A model generated the notes under the pieces. The model saw nothing but the letters and a program-made list of their open reading frames with translations. It did no database searches and was not told where the DNA came from. A stretch of 9,654 bases of DNA from DASUFI01 sp036274635 (GTDB lineage: Bacteria > Planctomycetota > B15-G4). The DNA is taken from assembly GCA_036274635.1 (NCBI GenBank), contig DASUFI010000357.1:1-9654 (forward strand). Reading direction: 5' to 3'. Position numbers and translations under genes: made by a program. Below, in pieces: positions 1 to 6,138 of this stretch; positions within the stretch are counted from its first letter, which is position 1, and the number at the start of each line of letters is the position of its first letter.

Positions 1-256
1 GGTGGAGACGCACATGTCTCTTCGCCCTGCGGTCGCCCGACCCCGCCCCTCGACGCTCGGTGCGGCTGTCCAAGCACACGGATCGGCGGCCGCGGTCGAC
101 GAACTCAGTCGCCATGATGTGGGCGAAGCTTCGCGGCAGAAGAGGTCGTGGCGCCTCTGCCCCGAGGCGTCCGGACATGTGTGCGGCCGGCTGGCGAGAA
201 ACCGAATCGGGACCTCGGGTCTCGTCAGCCGCGCCGTGATCCACCTGGCGGCTCCC

Positions 257-286
257 CTGTCGCGCCGCGGCGGGTGTACCTACAAT
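257..286 (+). promoter_or_regulatory. Weak candidate sigma70-type promoter (distal)
   Basis: TACAAT at 281-286 matches five of six bases of the -10 consensus. The best -35 partner is CTGTCG at 257-262 (three of six) with an 18-bp spacer. It lies between the two copies of the 14-bp repeat. Transcripts from here would carry a leader of about 165 bases before argG. The -35 is poor, so confidence is low. Confidence 0.25.
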
Positions 287-317
287 GCGTCGCTTGCTCC
301 GGAGTCGCGCCGCGGCG
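259..317. repeat. 14-bp direct repeat pair with palindromic core
   Basis: GTCGCGCCGCGGCG occurs exactly at 259-272 and again at 304-317, 45 bp apart. Each copy contains the perfect palindrome CGCCGCGGCG (263-272 and 308-317), the shape of a dimer-binding operator half. The two copies flank the promoter-like hexamer TACAAT at 281-286. A partial relative (CCGCGGCG) sits at 367-374. In DNA this rich in G and C such words arise by chance more readily than usual, so an operator role is only a suggestion. Confidence 0.4.
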
Positions 318-360
318 CTCGGCGGGGGAGCCTCCAACCGGAAATTCCTCGCCGCCGGCC

Positions 361-390
361 TTGTGCCCGCGGCGCGCGACGCCGTACCAT
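361..390 (+). promoter_or_regulatory. Weak candidate sigma70-type promoter (proximal)
   Basis: TTGTGC at 361-366 and TACCAT at 385-390 match three and four of six consensus bases, with an 18-bp spacer. Downstream DNA to about 420 is noticeably A/T-richer than the rest of the window. A start site near 396-398 would place the palindrome at 408-417 and the possible leader frame at 409 just inside the transcript. The matches are modest and there is no independent support. Confidence 0.3.
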
Positions 391-407
391 TCACATATCT
401 CCAAGCT

Positions 408-417
408 TATGCGCATA
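408..417. promoter_or_regulatory. TATGCGCATA palindrome, possible operator
   Basis: A perfect 10-bp palindrome in the A/T-richer pocket 42 bp before the argG start. It has the TGC-GCA spacing seen in some operator dyads, but it does not match the 18-bp ARG box consensus I know for ArgR (TGAAT and ATTCA half-sites), so I do not assign a regulator. It also supplies the ATG of the candidate leader frame. Confidence 0.25.
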
Positions 418-462
418 GTCACAGCCCGGGCGCATGCCCGCCCGACGCAGGGCCCTGCATGA
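409..462 (+). CDS. Possible 17-residue leader peptide overlapping the argG start
   Basis: This frame begins with ATG at 409 and encodes MRIVTARAHARPTQGPA before a TGA at 460-462. That TGA overlaps the argG ATG (459-461) as ATGA, the same junction found between most genes of the operon. Three of 17 residues are Arg (CGC, CGG, CGC), so a role in arginine-responsive translation or attenuation can be imagined. Against it: no clear Shine-Dalgarno precedes the ATG, Arg codons are common in GC-rich DNA, and the overlap could be chance. No terminator/antiterminator pair was recognised. Confidence 0.22.
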   Translation: MRIVTARAHARPTQGPA

Positions 463-1745
463 AGACCATCGTCCTCGCCTTCTCCGGCGGCCTCGACACC
501 AGCTTCTGCGCCGTCTGGCTGCGCGAGCAGACGGGCGCGCAGATCGTGAGCGTCACCGTGGACACCGGCGGCTTCACGCCGGCGGCGCTGACGGCGGTGG
601 AGGCCCGGGCCCGCGAGCTGGGCGTGCGCGAGCACCGCACCGTGGACGCGCGCGACGAGGTCTGGCAGCGCTTCGTCGCCTGGCTGGTGAAGGGCAACGT
701 GCTGCGCGGCGGCGTCTACCCGGTGTCCGTGGGCTGCGAGCGCACGGCGCAGGCCGAGGCCGTGGTGCGCGTGGCGCAGGAGATCGGCGCCGACGCGGTC
801 GCGCACGGCAGCACCGGGGCCGGCAACGACCAGGTCCGCTTCGACGTGGCCATCGGCGCCCTCGCGCCGGGCCTCACCATCCTCACGCCCATCCGCGAGC
901 TCAACTGGAGCCGCGCGCAGGAGAGCGCCTGGCTGCGCGAGCGCGGCGTCGCCGTGCCCGAGAAGTCCGTGGCCTACAGCCTCAACGAGGGCCTGTTCGG
1001 CACGACCATCGGCGGCAAGGAGACGCACGATCCCTGGTCGCTGCCGCCGGACGAGGCCTACACCATGACCGTGGCGCCCACGGCTGCGCGCCCCGAGCCG
1101 GAGGAGCTGGTGCTCGCCTTCGAGCGCGGCCTGCCCGTGGCGCTGGACGGCCAGCCGCTCTCCGGCGTGGCGCTCATCGAGGAGCTCAACCGGCGCTGCC
1201 GACCGCACGGCGTGGGCCGCGGCATCCACATCGGGGACACGATCCTGGGGCTCAAGGGCCGCATCGCCTTCGAGGCGCCCGCGCCGCTGGTGCTCATCCG
1301 CGCCCACCGCGAGCTGCAGAAGCTGGTGCTCACGCAGTGGCAGCAGCACTGGTGCGACCAGGCCGGCAGCTTCTACGGCATGCTCCTGCACCAGGGCCTC
1401 TACTACGATCCCGTGATGCGCGACCTCGAGGCGCTGCTCGACTCGGTCAACCAGCGCGTCAGCGGCGAGGCCCGCGTGCGTCTGTTCCGCGGCAGCCACG
1501 ACGTCGTCGGGGTGCGCTCGCCGCAGTCGCTGCTCGACCCGGCCGTCGCCGTCTACGGCGAGGGCGCGTCCGCCTGGACGGGCGAGCAGGCCGCGGGCTT
1601 CGCGCGCATCCACGGGCTGCCCTCGCTGCTCGCCGCGCGGCGCGACGCGCTCGCGGCGCAGCGCGCTGCCAGCACGGCCCCGGGGGCCCGGCCCGCCCCG
1701 GCACCGCCGCCCCAGAGGCCGATCCGCAAGGGAGCGGGGGCATGA
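459..1745 (+). CDS. argG: Argininosuccinate synthase
   Basis: Encodes 428 residues. The cytoplasmic enzyme joins citrulline and aspartate using ATP to give argininosuccinate, AMP and PPi, the penultimate step to arginine. The N-type ATP pyrophosphatase motif SGGLDTS is at residues 9-15, right after the first beta strand. The ATP/citrulline-binding loop GSTGAGNDQVRF is at 117-128, and the later catalytic-domain motif SLNEGLFGTTIGG is at 174-186. The ATG at 459 is chosen because the family's typical N-terminus (MKTIVLAFSGG) starts there, although the frame is open back to 285. Only a weak GCAGGG precedes it, inside a perfect 12-bp palindrome (447-458). Residues from about 400 form a low-complexity Ala/Pro/Arg tail beyond the conserved fold. 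The stop overlaps the next gene's ATG (ATGA). Confidence 0.96.
   Translation: MKTIVLAFSGGLDTSFCAVWLREQTGAQIVSVTVDTGGFTPAALTAVEARARELGVREHRTVDARDEVWQRFVAWLVKGNVLRGGVYPVSVGCERTAQAEAVVRVAQEIGADAVAHGSTGAGNDQVRFDVAIGALAPGLTILTPIRELNWSRAQESAWLRERGVAVPEKSVAYSLNEGLFGTTIGGKETHDPWSLPPDEAYTMTVAPTAARPEPEELVLAFERGLPVALDGQPLSGVALIEELNRRCRPHGVGRGIHIGDTILGLKGRIAFEAPAPLVLIRAHRELQKLVLTQWQQHWCDQAGSFYGMLLHQGLYYDPVMRDLEALLDSVNQRVSGEARVRLFRGSHDVVGVRSPQSLLDPAVAVYGEGASAWTGEQAAGFARIHGLPSLLAARRDALAAQRAASTAPGARPAPAPPPQRPIRKGAGA
1728..1734 (+). promoter_or_regulatory. Ribosome binding site of the P-loop protein gene
   Basis: AAGGGAG lies 7 bases before the ATG at 1742, inside the tail codons of argG. It supports the ATG overlapping the argG stop as the real start, even though the frame is open much further upstream. 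Confidence 0.6.
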
Positions 1746-2785
1746 AGATCCGCCCGCACAAGTACGGCAGCGTCACCACCCGGCTGAAGCTCGGGCCCGA
1801 GCTGGAGCTCTCGCGCATCGTCGAGGCGCGCGTGGGCCAGGTGCTCGTGGTCAAGGCGCTCGAGGAGAAGCGCGTCTACGACCAGCTCGAGCTGACGTCC
1901 GGGCGCATGGCGCACGTGGGCAAGGGCGACATCCTCGTCGGCGCCCTCGGCCGCCGCGACGCGCTGCGCGGCTTCGTCGGGCGGGTGCCCGCCGCGGTCA
2001 AGGCCGGCGACACCCTGCACCTGCTCAACCTCGGCGGCCTGCTCGGCCAGGTGGTCTCCGAGAACAAGGACCTCGGCCACGCCCTGCGGGTCGAGGTGCT
2101 GGGCATGGCGCTGCGCGTGGACGGAAAGGGCCTCAACATCGCCGACGCCGCGCTGGGCGAGCCGCCGACGGGCGCGCCGGTGCCGCCGGTCATCCTGGTC
2201 TCGGGCACCTGCATGTCGGCCGGCAAGACGCTGGCCGCCTGCGAGATCATCGCCAAGCTCACCGCGCGCGGCTACGTCTGCGGCGGCGCCAAGCTCACGG
2301 GCGTCGCGGCCCAGCGCGACCTGCTCAACATGGCCGACCACGGCGCCGTGCACACGCTGTCCTTCGTGGACCTCGGCCTGCCCAGCACCGCGGGCATGAC
2401 GGACGTGGCGCCCTACGCCCGCCGCCTGCTGCGCTGGGTCGAGACCGAGGCCGGCCAGGAGCTGGACGCCGTCATCGCCGAGGCCGGCGACGGCATCATC
2501 GGCTCGTACGGCGTGGAGTCCGTGATCACCGACGCCGAGTTCCTGGGCCACGTGCAGGCGCACGTCCTGTGCGCCAACGACCTCGTGGCCGCGTGGGGCG
2601 GCGTGGCCTGGCTGCGCGAGCGCGGCATCGAGGTGGACGGCATCGCCGGTCCGGCCACGGACAACGACGTGGGCGTCAGCTACGTGCGCGACACGCTGGG
2701 CCTGCCCGCCGCCAACGCGCGCACCGATCCGGAGGCGCTGGCCGACATCGTGGAGAAGGCGGCCTTCGAGGGCGTGCTTGCATGA
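1742..2785 (+). CDS. P-loop (SIMIBI-like, DUF1611-like) protein of the arginine operon; candidate N-acylglutamate synthase
   Basis: Encodes 347 residues of no family I can name with certainty. Residues 1-140 look beta-rich, with a GDILVGALG stretch at 62-70 and a glycine-rich turn around NLGG (96-99); I do not recognise this part. Residues 150-347 form a P-loop domain: Walker A GTCMSAGKT at 155-163, then a KLTG element at 184-187, and an acidic EAGDGIIGSYG segment at 247-257 in the Walker B region. The GT-C-GK, TG and E-G-G spacing resembles DUF1611 and, more distantly, BioD-type proteins. DUF1611 includes DgcN, reported to N-acetylate D-glutamate. Sitting between argG and argC with 4-bp overlaps on both sides, in an operon that lacks only a glutamate N-acyltransferase, it is a plausible supplier of that step. 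This is inference; a regulator, ligase or chaperone-like NTPase is also possible. No signal peptide or membrane segment is seen. Confidence 0.85.
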   Translation: MKIRPHKYGSVTTRLKLGPELELSRIVEARVGQVLVVKALEEKRVYDQLELTSGRMAHVGKGDILVGALGRRDALRGFVGRVPAAVKAGDTLHLLNLGGLLGQVVSENKDLGHALRVEVLGMALRVDGKGLNIADAALGEPPTGAPVPPVILVSGTCMSAGKTLAACEIIAKLTARGYVCGGAKLTGVAAQRDLLNMADHGAVHTLSFVDLGLPSTAGMTDVAPYARRLLRWVETEAGQELDAVIAEAGDGIIGSYGVESVITDAEFLGHVQAHVLCANDLVAAWGGVAWLRERGIEVDGIAGPATDNDVGVSYVRDTLGLPAANARTDPEALADIVEKAAFEGVLA

Positions 2786-3870
2786 GCAAGGGCGGCTTCT
2801 ACGGCACGGGCACCAAGCCTTCGGCCGAGCGCGCGCCCAGCGGCCGGCCGCGCACCGTGCGCGCTGCCATCATCGGCGGCACGGGCTACGGCGGCATGGA
2901 GCTGCTGCGCCTGCTGCTCGAGCACCCGCACGTCAAGGTCACGGCCATCACCAGCCGCAGCGAGACGGGCGCCGTAGGCGACGTCCACCCGCACCTGCGC
3001 GGCTTCACCGAGCTGGCCTTCACCTCCGGTCGCGCCGCCGAGCTCGCTCGCGAGAACGACGTGCTCTTCTTCGCGACGCCGCACGGCGTCTCGGCCAAAG
3101 AGTCGCCTGCCGTCCTCGACGCCGCGCCCGACGTGCGCATCGTGGACCTCTCGGGCGACTTCCGCCTGGCCACCGGCGAGGCCTACCTCGAGCACTACGG
3201 CAAGCCGCACCCGCACCCCGAGCGCCTCGCCGACGCCGTCTACGGCGCGCCCGAGTGCGGCCGCCGCGCGGACATCGCCGAGGCGCGCCTCGTGGCCAAC
3301 CCCGGCTGCCATGCCTACGCGACGCTGCTCGCCCTGTGGCCGCTGGCGCACGCGGGCCTGGTCGAGGGCCGCGTCGCGGTGGCCTCCGTCACCGGCAGCT
3401 CGGGCAGCGGTGCCACGCCCTCCGCCGGCACGCACCACCCCGAGCGCTTCGCCAACTTCCGCGCCTACAAGCCGCTCTCGCACCAGCACGTGCCCGAGAT
3501 CGAGCGCGCGCTGGCCGGCGAGGCGCGCGTGGACTTCGTGCCGCACTCCGCGCCGCTCGCGCGCGGCATCCACGTCACGGCCTTCGTGCCCGTGGGCTCC
3601 GGGCGCGAGACGGAGGCCGCCAACGCCCTGCGCGCCGCCTACGAGGCCGAGCCCTTCGTGCGCCTGGTGCGCGGCACGCCCGAGGTGCGCGCCGTCGTCG
3701 GCAGCAACTTCGCCGACGTCGCGCTCACGCCCGGCGAGGGCCTGGCCGTGGTCACGCTGGCGCTGGACAACCTGGTCAAGGGCATGGCCGGCACGGCCGT
3801 GCAGAACATGAACCTCATGCTCGGCCTGCCCGAGACCGCCGGCCTGCGCCGGCCCGGCCTCGGTCTCTGA
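2782..3870 (+). CDS. argC: N-acyl-gamma-glutamyl-phosphate reductase
   Basis: Encodes 362 residues. It reduces N-acylglutamyl phosphate to the semialdehyde with NADPH, releasing phosphate. The Rossmann motif IGGTGYGG is at residues 31-38, the nucleophile is Cys176 in VANPGCHA (171-178), and the general base is probably His255 in PHSAP. Instead of the common SGAGR loop it has GSSGSG (205-210) followed by THHPERFANF (217-226) and SHQHVPEI (233-240), the pattern I associate with the Bacteroidota ArgC and LysY branches. The ATG at 2782 overlaps the previous stop (ATGA), with GAGGG 9 bases upstream. This start leaves about 27 non-conserved residues before the Rossmann strand, longer than usual; no other ATG lies between. 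The substrate acyl group (acetyl or succinyl) cannot be read from ArgC itself. Confidence 0.94.
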   Translation: MSKGGFYGTGTKPSAERAPSGRPRTVRAAIIGGTGYGGMELLRLLLEHPHVKVTAITSRSETGAVGDVHPHLRGFTELAFTSGRAAELARENDVLFFATPHGVSAKESPAVLDAAPDVRIVDLSGDFRLATGEAYLEHYGKPHPHPERLADAVYGAPECGRRADIAEARLVANPGCHAYATLLALWPLAHAGLVEGRVAVASVTGSSGSGATPSAGTHHPERFANFRAYKPLSHQHVPEIERALAGEARVDFVPHSAPLARGIHVTAFVPVGSGRETEAANALRAAYEAEPFVRLVRGTPEVRAVVGSNFADVALTPGEGLAVVTLALDNLVKGMAGTAVQNMNLMLGLPETAGLRRPGLGL

Positions 3871-3877
3871 TCGCCGC

Positions 3878-3883
3878 GGGAGG
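3878..3883 (+). promoter_or_regulatory. Strong ribosome binding site of argD
   Basis: GGGAGG lies 6 bases before the ATG at 3890, in the 19-bp gap after argC. This is the only junction in the operon without an overlap, so argD is the gene best placed for independent initiation. Confidence 0.7.
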
Positions 3884-3889
3884 ACACCG

Positions 3890-5089
3890 ATGACGTCCAC
3901 CACGACCGCTCCCTTCGCCGCGCGCTCCACGGCCGAGATCATCGCCGCCGAGGACGCCTGGCAGCTGCCCACCTACGCCAAGCTGCCCATCGCGCTCGTG
4001 CGCGGCCAGGGCAGCTACGTCTGGGACGCCGACGGCCGCGGCTACCTCGACCTCTACGGCGGTCACTGCGTCGCGATTGCCGGCCACTGCCATCCGGCCC
4101 TCGTCGCGGCCGTGCGCGAGCAGGCCGGCCGCCTGCTCTTCTACAGCAACGTGGTCTACACCGACGTGCGCGCCACCGCCGCCGAGCTGGTGGCCGGCCT
4201 CGCGCCCGAGGGCCTGCGGCGCGTCTTCTTCTGCAACAGCGGCACCGAGGCCAACGAGACCGCGCTCAAGATCGCGCGCAAGCACACGGGGCGCCGGCGC
4301 GTGGTCTCCATGTCCGACGGCTTCCACGGCCGCACGCTGGGCTCGCTGGGCGCCACGGGCCTGGTCAAGTACCGCGATCCCACCTACCCGCTGCCGGCCG
4401 AGCACGTCTTCGTGACCTACGGCGACGCGGCGGCGCTGCGCAAGGAGATCTCGCGCGACGTGGCGGCCGTGATCCTCGAGCCCATTCCGTCCATGGGCGG
4501 CATCCGTGTCGCCGACGGCGCCTGGTTCCGCGAGCTGCGCGAGCTGTGCGACCGGCACGGCGCGCTGCTCGTCTTCGACGAGGTGCAGACCGGCTTCGGG
4601 CGCACGGGCCGCATGTTCTTTGGCGAGCACGTGGGCGTCACCCCCGACCTCATCACCGGGGCCAAGGGCGTGGCCGGCGGCGTGCCCGCCGGCGTGGTCT
4701 TCGTGCGCGAAGCGGTGGCCGCGCGCGTCAGCCACGGCGAGCAGGGCACCACTTTCGGCGGCGGGCCGCTGGCCTGCGCCGCCATGGCCGCCGTCGCGCG
4801 CATCCTGCGCGAGCAGGACCTGCCCGGCAACGCGGCGCGCGTGGGGAAGCGCCTGGCGGACAAGCTCTCCGGCGTGCGCGGCGTGGTCTCGGTCACCGGC
4901 CTGGGGCTCATGCTGGGCCTGAACCTCGCGCGCCCGGCCAAGGCCGTCATCGGCGACCTGCGCGGCGCCGGCTTCCTGACCGGCTCGTGCGAGAGCGATC
5001 CCAACCAGATCCGCCTGCTGCCGCCGCTCACGCTGAACGACGACGAGTGCGACACCTTCGTGTCGGCGCTGCGGGCCATCCTGCCGTGA
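3890..5089 (+). CDS. argD: Acylornithine aminotransferase
   Basis: Encodes 399 residues, the usual length for a class III, fold-type I PLP aminotransferase. It transfers an amino group from glutamate to N-acylglutamate semialdehyde, giving N-acylornithine. PLP-binding features are in order: NSGTEAN at 116-122 (phosphate binding), GFHGRT at 144-149 (aromatic stack on the ring), DEVQTGFGRTG at 230-240 (Asp230 to the pyridine nitrogen), and Schiff-base Lys259 in TGAKG. The EPIPSMGG segment (197-204) replaces the commoner EP-QGEGG. Related enzymes act on succinylornithine, ornithine or GABA; the operon context makes the arginine step by far the likeliest. The stop overlaps the next gene's GTG start. 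Confidence 0.93.
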   Translation: MTSTTTAPFAARSTAEIIAAEDAWQLPTYAKLPIALVRGQGSYVWDADGRGYLDLYGGHCVAIAGHCHPALVAAVREQAGRLLFYSNVVYTDVRATAAELVAGLAPEGLRRVFFCNSGTEANETALKIARKHTGRRRVVSMSDGFHGRTLGSLGATGLVKYRDPTYPLPAEHVFVTYGDAAALRKEISRDVAAVILEPIPSMGGIRVADGAWFRELRELCDRHGALLVFDEVQTGFGRTGRMFFGEHVGVTPDLITGAKGVAGGVPAGVVFVREAVAARVSHGEQGTTFGGGPLACAAMAAVARILREQDLPGNAARVGKRLADKLSGVRGVVSVTGLGLMLGLNLARPAKAVIGDLRGAGFLTGSCESDPNQIRLLPPLTLNDDECDTFVSALRAILP

Positions 5090-6138
5090 CGACCGCGGCG
5101 CGCAGCTCTGGCACGACCTCGAGCCCGGCGCGCGGCGCGGGCCCGTGGCACCTGCTGGACCTGCGCAGCCTGCCGCAGGCCGAGTGGAACGGGCTGCTCG
5201 AGCGCGCCGCGGCCATGGCCGGCCCGGATGGACGCCGGCCGCTGCTGGCGGGGCGCCGCGTCGGCATGCTCTTCTTCAACCCCTCGCTGCGCACGCGCAC
5301 GGCCTTCGAGGTGGCTTGCTTCGACCTCGGCGCCCATGCCGTGTCGCTGCAGGTGGGCGGCAACGTGTGGAAGCTGGAGCACCGCGACGGCGTGGTCATG
5401 GACGGCGACGCGGCCGAGCACGTCAAGGAGGGCATCGGCGTGCTGGCGCGCATGCTCGACGGCCTGGGCGTGCGCTGCTTCGCGGGCCTCACCGACGCGG
5501 TGGAGGACGCCCGCGATCCGCTGCTCCACGCCATCGCGCGCGTGGCCAGCGTGCCGGTGCTCAACCTCGAGTCGGCCATGGACCATCCGCACCAGGGCCT
5601 GGCGGACGCTCTCACGCTGCGGCGCCGCCTCGCCGGGGGCAAGGCGCGCGTCGTCGTGCGCTGGGCTCCGCACGTCAAGCCCCTGCCGCTGGCCGTGCCT
5701 CACGCCGCACTGCTCGCCTTCGCGCGCGAGGGTCACGACGTGGTGCTGGCGCACCCGGAGGGCTTTGAGCTGGATGAGGCCGTCATGGCGGCGGCGCGCG
5801 GATGGAGCAAGGCATCGGGAGGCTCCCTGGAGGTGGTGCACGACTCCGCCGCGGCGCTCGCCGGCGCACGGGCCGTGTACGTGAAGTCGTGGGGAGCACG
5901 CGCGCATTACGGGAATTCCGGCGCGGCGTCGGCGGCCTTCCGGGCGCACCGTGACTGGTTCGTGCGGCGGGCCGACCTCGGCGAGGCCTTCTTCATGCAC
6001 TGCCTGCCCGTGCGGCGCGGCGTCGTGGTGGCCGACGACGTGCTCGACAGCGACCGCTCGCTGGTCCTCGAGCAGGCCGAGGCGCGCCTGCACGTGCAGA
6101 AGGCCACGCTGCTGCGCGCGTTGGAGGGTGCACGATGA
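5086..6138 (+). CDS. argF': N-acylornithine carbamoyltransferase (AOTCase/SOTCase family, probably succinyl-type)
   Basis: Encodes 350 residues. It carbamoylates N-acylornithine to N-acylcitrulline using carbamoyl phosphate. It is not an ordinary ornithine carbamoyltransferase: the carbamoyl-phosphate motif is NPSLRTR (65-71) rather than STRTR, and Trp95, Glu162, HPHQ (167-170), KSWG (267-270) and HCLPVRR (305-311) align with my memory of the Xanthomonas acetylornithine enzyme. At the specificity residue (Xanthomonas Glu92), counted from the conserved Trp and the MDGD-x-x-EH block, this protein has Ala110. Glu92-to-Ala in AOTCase is reported to give succinylornithine activity. GTG at 5086 overlaps the argD stop as GTGA. 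No Shine-Dalgarno is evident, so translation probably depends on coupling. Family similarity starts near residue 21, and no in-frame start lies closer. Family assignment is firm, acyl specificity inferred. Confidence 0.93.
   Translation: MTTAARSSGTTSSPARGAGPWHLLDLRSLPQAEWNGLLERAAAMAGPDGRRPLLAGRRVGMLFFNPSLRTRTAFEVACFDLGAHAVSLQVGGNVWKLEHRDGVVMDGDAAEHVKEGIGVLARMLDGLGVRCFAGLTDAVEDARDPLLHAIARVASVPVLNLESAMDHPHQGLADALTLRRRLAGGKARVVVRWAPHVKPLPLAVPHAALLAFAREGHDVVLAHPEGFELDEAVMAAARGWSKASGGSLEVVHDSAAALAGARAVYVKSWGARAHYGNSGAASAAFRAHRDWFVRRADLGEAFFMHCLPVRRGVVVADDVLDSDRSLVLEQAEARLHVQKATLLRALEGAR
6123..6128 (+). promoter_or_regulatory. Ribosome binding site of argB
   Basis: GGAGGG ends 6 bases before the ATG at 6135 and overlaps the last codons of argF'. 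It fixes the argB start at the ATG that overlaps the argF' stop (ATGA). Confidence 0.65.

Larger units (their letters stand above)
1..458. other. Non-coding leader upstream of the arginine operon
   Basis: No reading frame here gives a protein-like translation: the open frames are rich in Arg, Ala, Ser and Pro and lack family motifs. The naive longest argG frame would begin at 285, but conserved ArgG sequence begins only at 459. The stretch holds a repeated 14-mer, two promoter-like sites, an A/T-richer pocket around 385-420 that contrasts with the surrounding G/C-rich DNA, several short perfect palindromes and a possible 17-codon leader frame. The end of any upstream gene is not visible. No tRNA, riboswitch or terminator with a U-run was found by eye. 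Confidence 0.6.

Noticed and set aside
1..115. Minus-strand frame starting with ATG at 115-113 and running off the left edge, as a possible divergent gene
   Set aside because: Only about 38 codons are visible, the translation is Arg-rich and unrecognisable, there is no clear ribosome binding site, and no codon signal sets it apart from background.
123..134. Perfect 12-bp palindrome GCGAAGCTTCGC in the leader
   Set aside because: It stands alone far from argG, has no second copy, and matches no operator I know.
161..219. Inverted repeat CCCGAGG (161-167) / CCTCGGG (213-219) as a terminator or leader hairpin
   Set aside because: The 7-bp stem has a 45-base loop and no following T-run, so it is expected by chance in GC-rich DNA.
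285..458. Upstream ATG at 285 as the argG start
   Set aside because: It would add 58 non-conserved residues and translate through the promoter-like pocket. Family similarity starts exactly at the ATG at 459.
225..1613. Long minus-strand open frame across argG, and similar long antisense frames across the whole window
   Set aside because: They mirror strongly conserved plus-strand genes, and their translations are Ala/Arg/Gly/His-rich without motifs. GC-rich DNA gives long antisense frames because stop codons are rare.
5086..6138. Ordinary ornithine carbamoyltransferase (argF/argI)
   Set aside because: The carbamoyl-phosphate loop is SLRTR, not STRTR, and the Trp95, KSWG and HCLPVRR context fits the acylornithine branch.
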